IMG/VR virus record: IMGVR_UViG_3300050821_019977
Coordinates: 1 to 38,839 of that record
Origin: a virus
Length of the DNA: 38,839 nt
Strand: one strand, 5' to 3'
Shown: positions 1 to 7,232 of the stretch, piece by piece
How the letters are laid out: every line of letters starts with the position of its first letter
Numbering within the stretch: the first letter of the stretch is position 1
Notes under the pieces: generated by a model
What the model saw: the letters and a program-made list of their open reading frames with translations, nothing else
Databases searched by the model: none
What the model was told of the DNA's origin: nothing
Made by a program: the position numbers and the translations under genes

Positions 1-98
1 TTCATAGAAATCTGGATTATTCTTTATCCAATTATTCTTTCTTTCATCTTTGAGAGCGATCTGAACGGCTTTTTGAATCTCACTTTGAGTTTGCTGCA
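1..98. repeat. 98-bp terminal direct repeat (left copy; circular overlap)
   Basis: Bases 1-98 are identical to 38742-38839, the last 98 bases of the window. Because the scaffold-like reading frame continues without interruption when the two copies are merged, the simplest reading is assembly overlap of a circular or circularly permuted molecule. A true short terminal repeat of a linear genome is less likely but cannot be excluded from sequence alone. Confidence 0.95.
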
Positions 99-363
99 AT
101 GTTTGTTCACCAAATTGTGCTAACTTTTTATTGAGTTTTCTTTTATCCACATAGGGCTCATCGTCTTCATCTTCCTCTACTACAGGTTTTTTAGCTAATT
201 CTTGTGCTCTCTTTTCAGCTTCTATTCGTGCTGCACGCTCTTGTGCTAATATACGCTCATATTTATCTTGAATAGCTTTCTCTTGTAGTCGAAAGTTAGT
301 TTCTTTATCAATTGGCTTATTTTCTTGTGGTTTTGATTGGGTTTCTTGTACCATCTCAGACAT
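1..363 (-). CDS. Scaffold-like protein, N-terminal part (gene crosses the circular join)
   Basis: The frame starts at ATG 363, with AGGAG seven bases upstream. It reads 121 codons to base 1 with no stop, then continues in frame at 38741 down to 38433, giving a 223-residue protein. This part is Gln/Lys/Glu-rich and likely a long helix or coiled coil, with an acidic patch (EEDEDDEPYVDKRKL) in the middle. No enzymatic motif is visible. Charge, helicity, size and position in the head gene block point to a capsid scaffolding protein, which would guide assembly of the N4-gp56-type capsid and then leave the prohead. That role is inference from context and composition; a minor head protein is the alternative. 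Confidence 0.6.
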   Translation of the reverse strand, partial: MSEMVQETQSKPQENKPIDKETNFRLQEKAIQDKYERILAQERAARIEAEKRAQELAKKPVVEEDEDDEPYVDKRKLNKKLAQFGEQTLQQTQSEIQKAVQIALKDERKNNWIKNNPDFYE

Positions 364-373
364 TGGGACACTC

Positions 374-404
374 CTTTAATGTATTATGAGTAAACTCATT
401 AAAG
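374..404. promoter_or_regulatory. Nested palindrome in divergent intergenic region
   Basis: The 67-bp gap between the scaffold-like gene (minus) and the 170-residue gene (plus) holds CTTTAATG at 374-381 and its exact reverse complement CATTAAAG at 397-404. A second palindrome, ATGAGT-AA-ACTCAT, lies at 386-399 and overlaps it. It could be an operator shared by the two divergent genes. No convincing -35/-10 pair was identified. Confidence 0.4.
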
Positions 405-430
405 ACAAATATTTATTTTAAGGCAAGATA

Positions 431-943
431 ATGAAATTAAATGTTTATGATGCACATGATAGATATTTACATTTACAAAAGAAATTGGCTGAAAATATAA
501 GCCAAGGCGCTGATGATTGTTTAAAAAAAAATATTCTTTCATTAGATATACAAGATAGATCACCCTATGTTTATTTATGGGCTCATCCAAGGACTACAGA
601 TGATTATTTAGGTAAAAGACTCTTATGGCAACCAAGGCTTACAAAACCTACTCCTCAAACAAATTCCTATTTGCTACGTGCTAAGTCAAAGACAGATATA
701 GTAGAAATCTGTTGGTTTCTTCCACCTCGTGAAATGTGGAATTCATATAGAAAAGGAAATATTACAGAAAGTGAGGTTGTCAATTGGTCTATAGATCAAT
801 TTTCTAATAGTAGGCAAAAACTTTCTCATCCTCATCCAGAAGATTTTGAAGATGAAAAAATAAGATTTATTTATCTTCAGATAGCTGCAAACACAGAACA
901 TAACCTTAAAAAATTATGTAAAGAATTGTTGAAAGATGACTAA
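431..943 (+). CDS. Conserved phage protein of unknown function (170 aa)
   Basis: ATG 431 follows an AAGGCA-like ribosome site. The protein is soluble, with no signal peptide or TM segment. Notable segments are a central AHPRTTDDYLGKRLLWQPRL block (around residues 51-70) and a TKPTPQTNSYL run directly after it, followed by WFLPPREMW near residue 95. This combination resembles a widespread but uncharacterised phage protein family known to me only as hypothetical; the resemblance is recalled, not searched. It starts a two-gene plus-strand unit running opposite to the surrounding head genes, and its last 8 bases overlap the next gene. No function is assigned. Confidence 0.8.
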   Translation: MKLNVYDAHDRYLHLQKKLAENISQGADDCLKKNILSLDIQDRSPYVYLWAHPRTTDDYLGKRLLWQPRLTKPTPQTNSYLLRAKSKTDIVEICWFLPPREMWNSYRKGNITESEVVNWSIDQFSNSRQKLSHPHPEDFEDEKIRFIYLQIAANTEHNLKKLCKELLKDD

Positions 944-1121
944 GTGTTCCATATGCAATAAGAAATCATCAGAAGAAATGATTTCATTTTTTAAAGATAT
1001 AAATACGTTCAAATTTAAACGACATTCTTGCAAAGAATGTTTCGAAAAATGGAAGAAAAATCTAAAAAAAGATGGATATTATTTTAATATACCTAAACCA
1101 CAGATCTCGGAGGAGTCTTGA
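936..1121 (+). CDS. Small zinc-ribbon protein (61 aa)
   Basis: It begins inside the end of the preceding gene (ATG 936; upstream stop 941-943), so translation is probably coupled. Two Cys pairs, CSIC near residue 4 and CKEC near residue 32, are spaced as in a four-cysteine zinc ribbon; a His precedes the second pair. The rest is Lys-rich and basic. A nucleic-acid-binding or adaptor role is possible but not shown. Its 3' end overlaps the 3' end of the minus-strand gene at 1093-1260 by 29 bp, so the two genes converge. Confidence 0.7.
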   Translation: MTKCSICNKKSSEEMISFFKDINTFKFKRHSCKECFEKWKKNLKKDGYYFNIPKPQISEES

Positions 1122-1260
1122 GTTTTTTAGGAGGAACTTCATTATATCCAAATACACTCCTCATTCTTCCAGTTTTTTGCTTTATTGCACTTCCGTAATA
1201 ATCTCCACTTCCTAATTTGGTATTTGCCACATGAGATTGCTTTATTTTAGGTTTATTCAT
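1093..1260 (-). CDS. Small conserved phage protein (55 aa), head-gene neighbour
   Basis: This frame runs from ATG 1260 to TAG 1093. Its start overlaps the end of the upstream gene (stop at 1255-1253), which fits a polycistronic unit. The product is basic, with GSGDYYGSAIKQKTGRM in the middle and a KKLKTPPRS tail. I recall similar short proteins in phage portal neighbourhoods, with a central GDYYG motif and a terminal PPRS(L/V), but no function is established. There is no TM segment and no cysteine. It may be a small virion or assembly protein of the head operon. Confidence 0.65.
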   Translation of the reverse strand: MNKPKIKQSHVANTKLGSGDYYGSAIKQKTGRMRSVFGYNEVPPKKLKTPPRSVV

Positions 1261-1495
1261 CTATTCTCATGGTTTTTACACGACCTTCAGGAACTGTATC
1301 AAAGGTTGTATGTTTCATTTTTCCAATAGGCGAATTTCTACCTATACCATAGTTAGTGCCTGCTTTTATAAAACAACTTGATCTCTGATCATATTGTGGA
1401 CAACGAAAATCCCAAGGAGAATTCTTGCCTTCTTTTGGTTGATCTTGTGGTTTTTGATTTTTGATCTCTAATGGATCTTTAAATCCTCTATGCAT
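1253..1495 (-). CDS. Small conserved phage protein (80 aa), head-gene neighbour
   Basis: The start is placed at ATG 1495, not at an ATG eight codons upstream, because AGGAGAA lies at the correct distance before it. The product is polar. It has a DFRCPQYDQRSSCFIKAGTN segment containing two cysteines, then YGIGRNSPIGK. The pattern matches short proteins I associate with podovirus-like head clusters, of unknown function. It lies between the 73-residue and 55-residue genes in the same direction as portal and overlaps the downstream start by 8 bases. Confidence 0.7.
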   Translation of the reverse strand: MHRGFKDPLEIKNQKPQDQPKEGKNSPWDFRCPQYDQRSSCFIKAGTNYGIGRNSPIGKMKHTTFDTVPEGRVKTMRIDE

Positions 1496-1508
1496 AATTT
1501 CTCCTATG

Positions 1509-1532
1509 AAATGGGGCAATAAAGCCCCATTT
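1509..1532 (-). promoter_or_regulatory. Intercistronic hairpin
   Basis: AAATGGGGC (1509-1517) and GCCCCATTT (1524-1532) form a perfect 9-bp stem with a 6-base loop. It lies directly after the stop of the 73-residue gene and just before the ribosome site of the 80-residue gene. There is no long U-run on the minus-strand transcript, so it is more likely a weak terminator, RNase site or mRNA-stability element than a strong intrinsic terminator. Confidence 0.55.
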
Positions 1533-1534
1533 AA

Positions 1535-1756
1535 TTAGTTTCTATAAAGATGCTTTTGCTTAAGAGATTTAGCTTTGCCAATTCCCATATCTTGTTGTGA
1601 TTTGATCTTTTCTGTAGTATCTTCATACTCACTCATGTGACCAGCACCTTCAGCAGAATCAAATTCTTTACAATGTACTCCCTCAGGAAATACACTATGC
1701 TTACTTCCCTTTCCAGCCCAAAAGCTGTGATCATCTATTCTTTTTCCCCCTGACAT
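1535..1756 (-). CDS. Small conserved phage protein (73 aa), head-gene neighbour
   Basis: ATG 1756 is preceded by a strong AGGAGGTA ribosome site six bases upstream. The product is hydrophilic and rich in Lys, Gly, Glu and Ser, with FWAGKGSKHSVFPEGVHCKE near the N-terminus and a basic C-terminus. There is no TM segment or known catalytic motif. It lies 79 bases downstream of portal in the same direction and starts a run of three short genes (73, 80 and 55 residues) leading to the scaffold-like gene. It is probably a head-assembly accessory of unknown function. Confidence 0.7.
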   Translation of the reverse strand: MSGGKRIDDHSFWAGKGSKHSVFPEGVHCKEFDSAEGAGHMSEYEDTTEKIKSQQDMGIGKAKSLKQKHLYRN

Positions 1757-1835
1757 ACTTACCTCCTGTCATTTTTTTCGATTATAATCTTAAAGCCATA
1801 TTGTTCAAGAAATTATTTACATCTATATAATGAGT

Positions 1836-3968
1836 TCACGGAAACATCTGCGCTTCCTGTTGTCTATTATTTTGTCGTTGCTGTGGCAACATTCCATTCA
1901 TTATTTTTGACATAAACTCTTGTGCTTCAGCTTCTTTATATGCTTGATTTTTTTCTTGATCTTCTATATCTTTTTGAAAATAATCAAATGATTGGATATT
2001 ATTTGCTTTTAAAGCAGTTTCTACTTCTCCATATTTTGCTATAACATCCATCATCTTTTCTAAAGCTTCCATTTTTGATTTAGTAGAAAGTGCTCTATTT
2101 TTGCTAATCTCTGAAATTCTTTCTTCCAGTAATCCTATGTTACTTTCAAATCGTCCATATCTTTCTTTTGCACTAGCTATATTGTTAGCAGCTTTTGTAT
2201 ATAATTCTTGTAATTTAGCATTCTCAAAAGCATGTTCGACAGCCATTTGTTCTTGCTGAACTTGACCTGCTTGTTGCTCTTGTTGTTGAAGATAAGGAAT
2301 GATCTCCCCTTTTCCAGTAATATTAAGTTTAGGAATAATCATAGATGGTGGGAACACTTCTCTTCCAAATGCTTGATTCATATCCATCATCTGTTGAGCT
2401 TGTAGATTCTGTTGCGTTGGTGTTAAATCTGATTCCTCTACAAGTACTTGAAAACGTGAAAAGATCTTAGAAAAGAATAAAGGACTTGGTTCTTCACCTA
2501 TCACGAGATGAATTTTCTCAGCATTCCAATTGTTAAGCACTATTTGCAGTAATCTTTCTCCTAACAATTTTAAAGCAAAATCCCATTGATCAAAATATTT
2601 CTGGAATATCATAAGATTTGCAGCTTGCTTCAGCATCATTGTAAGGCTAGATATTTGTTTATCTTGCTGACCAGACCAATTTTCCATATTAATTCCGGAT
2701 GTGGAAAAGATAAGTTCTTGCATTTGCGATGCTAAAGCCAAATCTGATTCCGGAATAGCACTTGGAATAATCTTTTCACAATCACTCAATTCATAACCTT
2801 CATTAATAATGACATCCCATCCTTGACCAGCTTTCTTAAGGTTATCTTCATTAGCGACGGCACCAATTTTCCTTTTCCATCCTGCATTTATCGTAGCAGC
2901 TGCAATGTCATTATTGGTGATCACTTTATGATTAAATAGGAATTGAGAAGATCTCATTGTGCGTGTAAGGGATCTAACCCTTAATTCTGGATAGTTATTG
3001 TGTGGTTCATAGTTCCAAAATACCGGAATAAAAGGACAATCGTCAAATCCTAATGGATTATCACCTTGAAACATAAGCTGGTCATTCAAAACTGTTGCTA
3101 GTTTCCATGTAGGAACAGTTACAGTAACTTTTTCTAAATCTGGTATGTTTAATAAAATCTGATCTGCATTATCATTTCCACCAGCAAAATCGAAAAACAT
3201 ATTTAGTTTTTTACTATAAAGTCTTTCTTTTTTGCGTTTCCATTTATACCAAACATAACTCAATACCATTAGATCATTACGTGACATATTGTAATTTTCA
3301 GGCAAGAAATAGAAGTTTCCATATCTTTGTGGTGTTCCAGACATAGGTCTTATTTCTTTTACTCTATCTGGAAATCTCTCTTCAGCTTCATGTTTAGTTA
3401 TATATTCTTGACACCAAACAAACTGAGCATCTGACATGCTAGGATCACGGAAATATGGATCTATTAAGTAGGAATTGTATTCCCAAATCTTTACTCTAAG
3501 TTGTCCTTGAGCAGGATCACTGCCACCAAAAAATAAATAAGGTTGTAATAAAGCCATTCCAGCTACTGCTGCAAGTTCACATCCCTTACTATATTGTTCA
3601 TGGATACCCTCGGCGTTCGCTTCATGTGTAATGATTTTGGTGTATTGATCCACAGTTTGCGGATCTGCTCCTTCACATGCAACATAATTAAAATTCTTCC
3701 TGTGTTGTCGTTGATAGCCTGTCACCATGTTTATGGGTTGCTGAATGAGATTAAAATAATAATTGTTGTAGTTAAAAGAAGGTGTGTAATTGAAATATCG
3801 GTTTACAAAAGTTTGACAACCTGCATAAAAAAGTGTATCGATATTAGATTCATTCCATCTAATCTGTTCTTGTGGTTGAAATCGAGCATAAAGATTATCG
3901 AGCCAATGTCGAACATTTCCTGCATTAGGCTCAATATTATTATCCCAGGGAGAAAGATAGAAAGACGT
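1836..3968 (-). CDS. Portal protein, P22/T7-type; probable ACG start
   Basis: The portal forms the dodecameric head vertex through which terminase packages DNA. The frame is open upstream of the first in-frame ATG (3728) back to a TAG at 3983-3981. The upstream part (WNESNIDTLFYAG ... NLIQQPINMVTGYQRQHRKN) matches the usual portal N-terminus, so ATG 3728 would cut off real domain. A textbook AGGAGG (3979-3974) lies five bases before ACG (3968-3966), giving 710 residues, a normal family length. Middle segments such as WKRKKERLYSKK and the SGINMENWSGQQ loop fit P22-like portals. Roughly the last 150 residues are Gln/Glu-rich and helical, as expected for a barrel region. Large terminase lies immediately upstream. 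ACG as start is inference; a sequencing error in an ATG is the main alternative. Confidence 0.85.
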   Translation of the reverse strand, partial: TSFYLSPWDNNIEPNAGNVRHWLDNLYARFQPQEQIRWNESNIDTLFYAGCQTFVNRYFNYTPSFNYNNYYFNLIQQPINMVTGYQRQHRKNFNYVACEGADPQTVDQYTKIITHEANAEGIHEQYSKGCELAAVAGMALLQPYLFFGGSDPAQGQLRVKIWEYNSYLIDPYFRDPSMSDAQFVWCQEYITKHEAEERFPDRVKEIRPMSGTPQRYGNFYFLPENYNMSRNDLMVLSYVWYKWKRKKERLYSKKLNMFFDFAGGNDNADQILLNIPDLEKVTVTVPTWKLATVLNDQLMFQGDNPLGFDDCPFIPVFWNYEPHNNYPELRVRSLTRTMRSSQFLFNHKVITNNDIAAATINAGWKRKIGAVANEDNLKKAGQGWDVIINEGYELSDCEKIIPSAIPESDLALASQMQELIFSTSGINMENWSGQQDKQISSLTMMLKQAANLMIFQKYFDQWDFALKLLGERLLQIVLNNWNAEKIHLVIGEEPSPLFFSKIFSRFQVLVEESDLTPTQQNLQAQQMMDMNQAFGREVFPPSMIIPKLNITGKGEIIPYLQQQEQQAGQVQQEQMAVEHAFENAKLQELYTKAANNIASAKERYGRFESNIGLLEERISEISKNRALSTKSKMEALEKMMDVIAKYGEVETALKANNIQSFDYFQKDIEDQEKNQAYKEAEAQEFMSKIMNGMLPQQRQNNRQQEAQMFP

Positions 3969-4058
3969 AAATACCTCCTGCTACGACATGAATTTACACC
4001 ATATATTAAAGAATTTATTATTGCAAGTTAAGGATTTCATATTGTTATAGGAGTAATC

Positions 4059-5357
4059 TTATCTAAAAAAAGATGATTTAGTTTGATATTTGTCTCTTAG
4101 ATACTCAGTCGGATTATGCTTATAGGGTTGATATACAGAAACTTTATGAGTATAAATGGCATATCTCAAAGCATCTACTGCGTGATCATCTTTCTTTAAA
4201 GGTTGATCCAATCCTCTCTCTGCAGCTTTAGGATCCCAAACATATCCTTCTATTTCACGGATTAGGTTTTTACATTCTTCACATATCAATACAACTCCAT
4301 TCCTTAATTGCTTTGACAGTTCTTGTATTCCATTAAAGACATCATTATTTGCATGTATCACATGCATTCCTCGACGACTAAGTTCCACTTGAAAAGCTTC
4401 AGCACTAGGGTCTAAATATATATTCTTGACTCCATATGGTTCCAGAAACTCTTGAACGTCATCAGCAAACTCACTGTTTACTTTTTGTCTTGATTTTGTT
4501 TTGGGATCCCAATAATACTCTTTTTCCACCCAAATTTGTTTACCAACTTGATTTGCTTGACCACTATTAACCCCCAATAATAGACAGCAGAAGGGATTAG
4601 AAGTACCATAATCAATGCTAGCAATCCAGTACTCAGCAGCACAAGGAGGACGCTTAACAACATGAAGCTTAATATCAAAGAAATCAAAGATAGCACCTTC
4701 CGCCAATACCCAAAGCCCGAGATAATTCCTCTTATAAAAAAGGCCCGATAACGAATGTTTGATCCTATCCTTGTAACTATCGTCAAGATAGGGGTTATCA
4801 TCCAATGTAAAATGCAAGCTATAATAATTTTCATCTCCCGCCTCCGATTTATCTATCCACTGCTTAAGCTTATGCTTAGGGTAAGATGGATTCATTGAAG
4901 CAAAGCCCATGGAGTGGGGATTACTAAGTCTTGTGTCTATCATGTCTATAATTGATTCGGGATATAATGTCATCTCATCACAATAAACAAGAGACATTGT
5001 CTTTCCTTGAAATTGACCTATAGCTCCTTCATCTTTAGCACCTAGAGTTGTGATTGTTTTGTCTTTGAATTTAAGTTGCCGTTTTCCTGACATCCATGTA
5101 CAGAAAGGTCTAAAAATAGAAAGCTGGGAACTTTCAAGTAAAAGACGGATTGCATTTTGATAAATGGTATCACTTGAATGTCCAACCATAAAGATTTGAG
5201 AATCTGGACATTCATTACAAGCATGCATAAAACGAAATAATGTACCTACAGTCTTTCCAGAACGTACACTACCATGGGCAAGATTCCAATGCTTTGTACT
5301 ATGAATGATAAATTCTAGTTGCTTAGTTGATAGAGGTTCTTGCATAATTATTACCAT
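4059..5357 (-). CDS. terL: Terminase large subunit (ATPase and nuclease)
   Basis: This is the packaging motor: it docks on the portal, hydrolyses ATP to translocate DNA and cuts concatemers. Walker A is GSVRSGKT (residues 29-36) and Walker B is SLVYCDE (122-128), with the catalytic Glu last. The nuclease domain shows IDYG (D249), YLDPSAE (D316) and KKDDHAVDALRY (acidic residues 390-395), the standard RNase-H-like acidic set. Length (432) is typical of PBSX/P22-type large terminases. ATG 5357 and ATG 5345 are both possible; neither has a clear ribosome site. Unusually, its gene is separated from small terminase by a gene on the opposite strand whose start is 22 bp away. Confidence 0.95.
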   Translation of the reverse strand: MVIIMQEPLSTKQLEFIIHSTKHWNLAHGSVRSGKTVGTLFRFMHACNECPDSQIFMVGHSSDTIYQNAIRLLLESSQLSIFRPFCTWMSGKRQLKFKDKTITTLGAKDEGAIGQFQGKTMSLVYCDEMTLYPESIIDMIDTRLSNPHSMGFASMNPSYPKHKLKQWIDKSEAGDENYYSLHFTLDDNPYLDDSYKDRIKHSLSGLFYKRNYLGLWVLAEGAIFDFFDIKLHVVKRPPCAAEYWIASIDYGTSNPFCCLLLGVNSGQANQVGKQIWVEKEYYWDPKTKSRQKVNSEFADDVQEFLEPYGVKNIYLDPSAEAFQVELSRRGMHVIHANNDVFNGIQELSKQLRNGVVLICEECKNLIREIEGYVWDPKAAERGLDQPLKKDDHAVDALRYAIYTHKVSVYQPYKHNPTEYLRDKYQTKSSFFR

Positions 5358-5379
5358 ATTAAAAAAAAGGATTTATTTC

Positions 5380-5769
5380 ATGAAAAATAGAGCTAAATGC
5401 AAACTTTGTGGATCTATAATAGAAAGCTTTCATCTTTATGACTATGTTACATGCAAATGTGGAGAGATTGCAGTAGATGGTGGAACAGATTATTTAAGTT
5501 GTGCAGCAAAAGACTTCGATAATTTTCTACGTGTAGATGATCTAGGTAACGAGATAGAAGTGAAAGTTCACGATTCAAGTCAAATAGATGATATAAAAAT
5601 ACAGTCAAATGAAAGTTCTAAACCAAATAAGAAAGAACTTTTAGATATGCTTAAAGAGATGATAAACAATATTGAAAGACTTCCTAAGAATGCAATGACA
5701 ACTCCAATAACTCATTCAGACTTTGCATCAGCATTAATGCTTTTATTAGCTATCTTAACAGAAGATTGA
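5380..5769 (+). CDS. DUF7695-like zinc-ribbon protein (129 aa)
   Basis: The start is set at ATG 5380, which has AAGGA in front of it; an upstream in-frame ATG (5305) lies inside terL and adds unrelated residues. The N-terminus has CKLCGSIIES, then CKCGEIAVDGGTDYLSC, a two-CxxC/CxC ribbon followed by the DGGxDY signature I associate with the DUF7695 family (recalled, unsearched). A hydrophilic C-terminal extension follows, ending in a hydrophobic helix (DFASALMLLLAIL). The gene sits antisense between terS and terL, and its last 58 bp overlap terS tail to tail. Function unknown. Confidence 0.75.
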   Translation: MKNRAKCKLCGSIIESFHLYDYVTCKCGEIAVDGGTDYLSCAAKDFDNFLRVDDLGNEIEVKVHDSSQIDDIKIQSNESSKPNKKELLDMLKEMINNIERLPKNAMTTPITHSDFASALMLLLAILTED

Positions 5770-6209
5770 CGATTGGTTATCTGATTCATTATTAAAGCAA
5801 ATTGATTGAATGTTTCAGGTTCAATTCCTTGTGTTTCCTCTTTTTTATCCCATCCGAATTTGTTTCTCATGACCATTTGAAGACTAGCAGTGTTAGCTTT
5901 TTCATTTACACCAGTTGCAGAGTCTTCTACTATCTTTTCCCAAGTTCCAAACCCCCTACATTCAGCGACTTTCTTTTTGTTAGGATCGAACTCAGTTTTA
6001 TTTTCGATATACTTTTCCATTGTCTCCCAAGTACATGTAAGAGTAGGATGTTCGAAATACCAAGAACGTTTTGATTTTCCTTTAGCAAGATGCTCACAAT
6101 ATTGTGAGTAAGCTTGTTGACGAACATCTTCATCTTTAAGCTTAGTACCGTTTTCATTTCCTTGCATTGATGCAGAAGTTTTTTTATTTTTGATAATCTT
6201 TTTAGACAT
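5712..6209 (-). CDS. terS: Terminase small subunit candidate
   Basis: Small terminases recognise the packaging site and load the large subunit. The start at ATG 6209 (165 residues) is preferred over ATG 6272, whose extra residues are Phe-rich and upstream-like. The central HLAKGKSKRSWYFEHPTLTC segment (around residues 41-60), the TWETMEKY block after it, and a DSATGVNEKANTASLQMVMR block resemble phage DNA-packaging proteins of the terS class as I recall them. The middle TGxNxxANTASLQ stretch is the most distinctive part. It lies upstream of terL in the same direction but is separated from it by a plus-strand gene. No clear ribosome site was found. Confidence 0.65.
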   Translation of the reverse strand: MSKKIIKNKKTSASMQGNENGTKLKDEDVRQQAYSQYCEHLAKGKSKRSWYFEHPTLTCTWETMEKYIENKTEFDPNKKKVAECRGFGTWEKIVEDSATGVNEKANTASLQMVMRNKFGWDKKEETQGIEPETFNQFALIMNQITNRQSSVKIANKSINADAKSE

Positions 6210-6334
6210 ATTGCTATGTATAAAACATATAGGAAATAATTTAAATGAAAAAGAAAAAAAAGCTTGTGGCAAATGTTGTTATAAAGATATATTGACATCT
6301 AAAAAGTAAAATACACAAAATGAGGAGAAGGAAT

Positions 6335-6604
6335 ATGGAATTAACAAAAGAAACAATTATTTTTATTTCGACAATATTGGGATCGGGATTTTCAGTAGTT
6401 GGTTTTATATATGCAATGATAAGAAATTTGAAAATAGATTTACATAAGAGTATTGATCACTTGGAGAAAAGAATGGATGGGTTTGATAAGCGAATGGACG
6501 GATTTGAAATGAGAATGAATGAGATGGATAATAGAATGTTTTTGCTTGCTACTGGTAAACGGCTTGAAGATGCGATTTTAGAAGAGAAAATGAAAAAAAA
6601 ATAA
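6335..6604 (+). CDS. Single-TM plus coiled-coil mini-protein (89 aa)
   Basis: The start is placed at ATG 6335 because a purine-rich GAGGAGAAGG precedes it; a nearer-upstream ATG at 6320 overlaps that ribosome site. Residues about 7-26 form one hydrophobic TM helix, followed by Arg/Lys residues and then a coiled coil with the imperfect repeat KRMDGF/KRMDGF/MRMNEMDNRM. The C-terminus is charged (LEEKMKKK). The predicted topology is a membrane anchor with a soluble coiled-coil tail. It opens a three-gene plus-strand cassette (6335-6970). Size and topology fit holin- or spanin-like lysis proteins or membrane-tethered exclusion factors; none is proven. Confidence 0.75.
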   Translation: MELTKETIIFISTILGSGFSVVGFIYAMIRNLKIDLHKSIDHLEKRMDGFDKRMDGFEMRMNEMDNRMFLLATGKRLEDAILEEKMKKK

Positions 6605-6615
6605 AGGAGAACAAT

Positions 6616-6843
6616 ATGGAACTAAACGTTTTGTTATGGATTTTAGGTGGAGGATTTACTGGGACTTGGGGTCTTTGTATTTTCTTCATGAATCGTACTG
6701 ATAATGCAATATTGCAAATGCGTATTGAAATAAAAGCAGAAATCAGTGAGATCCGTAAAGAAATTAGTGAGATAAAAAATTGTTTAAAAGATCATCATTC
6801 AAGACTTTGTGTGATAGAGGAGAAGAAGGAAAGTGGAAAATGA
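6616..6843 (+). CDS. Single-TM plus coiled-coil mini-protein (75 aa), DHHxRLC family
   Basis: AAGGAGAACAAT sits directly before ATG 6616. A hydrophobic helix (around residues 5-25) with Gly-rich centre is followed by a heptad-like helix (EIKAEISEIRKEISEIK) and a C-terminal motif KDHHSRLCVIEEKK. The same motif ends the protein at 20459-20716 (KDHHARLCVLEEKK), 14 kb away, and a variant (KDFHxRL) ends three more proteins at 19.8-20.5 kb. These shared residues with different N-termini indicate a paralogous family with a conserved tail. The lone cysteine in the motif could make disulfide-linked dimers. Role unknown; membrane-anchored. Confidence 0.8.
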   Translation: MELNVLLWILGGGFTGTWGLCIFFMNRTDNAILQMRIEIKAEISEIRKEISEIKNCLKDHHSRLCVIEEKKESGK

Positions 6844-6970
6844 AAAAATAGTTATGACTACACTTAGATTGCCTGTGTGGCTTTTGAAGAAGGCGAAGAT
6901 AAAAGCTATTGAGGATGGTATAAGCCTTGCTCAAATGATAATACATCTTTTGACGAAAGCCGTAGATTAA
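6833..6970 (+). CDS. Ribbon-helix-helix DNA-binding protein (45 aa)
   Basis: GTG 6833 lies inside the end of the preceding gene and follows AAGGAA at short spacing; ATG 6854 is an alternative. The product matches an Arc/MetJ-type ribbon-helix-helix: a short beta strand (TTLRLPVWL), helix 1 (KKAKIKAIEDG) and helix 2 (SLAQMIIHLLTKAV), nearly the whole protein. Such proteins bind DNA as dimers through the strand and often repress their own operon. It closes the cassette with two TM/coiled-coil genes; a comparable protein opens the larger cassette at 19630, suggesting a repeated genetic arrangement. Confidence 0.7.
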   Translation: MENEKIVMTTLRLPVWLLKKAKIKAIEDGISLAQMIIHLLTKAVD

Positions 6971-7113
6971 TTTCTATTTAAAATAACATACAGAATCGTA
7001 AAAATTATGTAAAGAACTGCAAATGTTACGATATAGCCGATAAAATAGCATTGAGGCTCAAGGTAAAAATAAAGCATTAGATTTTCTATCTTTTTCTTTA
7101 TCCATTTTCTCAT
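6967..7113 (-). CDS. Possible small membrane protein (48 aa)
   Basis: A frame from ATG 7113 gives a Lys-rich N-terminus (MRKWIKKKIENL) and one strong TM helix (GYIVTFAVLYIIFTILYVIL). A longer version from 7194 starts within a terminator stem and is less likely. It converges with the ribbon-helix-helix gene, sharing three bases at the stops. No ribosome site is visible, and minus-strand terminators lie upstream, so it would need its own promoter. Spurious AT-rich ORF is a real alternative. Confidence 0.3.
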   Translation of the reverse strand: MRKWIKKKIENLMLYFYLEPQCYFIGYIVTFAVLYIIFTILYVILNRN

Positions 7114-7164
7114 GATTTTAGGGTATAGAATTAAAGAATAAATATATATACATTTTTTTATGAA

Positions 7165-7192
7165 ATAAAAAAGCCCCTGGATAAGTAGGGGC
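7165..7192 (-). terminator. Intrinsic terminator (minus strand)
   Basis: On the minus strand, GCCCCT (7192-7187) and AGGGGC (7178-7173) form a 6-bp GC stem with an 8-base loop, followed at once by six U residues. This is a strong rho-independent terminator for transcription coming from the SpoVG-like and replication genes. Confidence 0.85.
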
Positions 7193-7232
7193 AAGGAAAA
7201 TATATGAGTATTTCTTTAGTATAGAGGAGTAG

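Noticed and set aside
3594-4031. Plus-strand 145-residue frame opposite the portal start
   Set aside because: It is antisense to portal codons, with Cys/Ile-rich composition and no ribosome site; the minus frame matches a known family.
3966-4040. TAG recoding as a genome-wide genetic code
   Set aside because: Other genes end normally at TAG (RecT-like gene at 12012-12014, the gene ending at 1093, the FCCH-like gene at 31722), so TAG is a working stop here.
4478-5224. Two minus-strand frames of 118 and 60 residues inside terL
   Set aside because: They are off-frame shadows of a well-supported terminase; hydrophobic composition comes from the shifted codons.
6291-6320. TTGACA at 6292 as promoter for the 6.3-kb cassette
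   Set aside because: A perfect -35 is present, but no acceptable -10 lies 16-18 bases downstream before the ribosome site.
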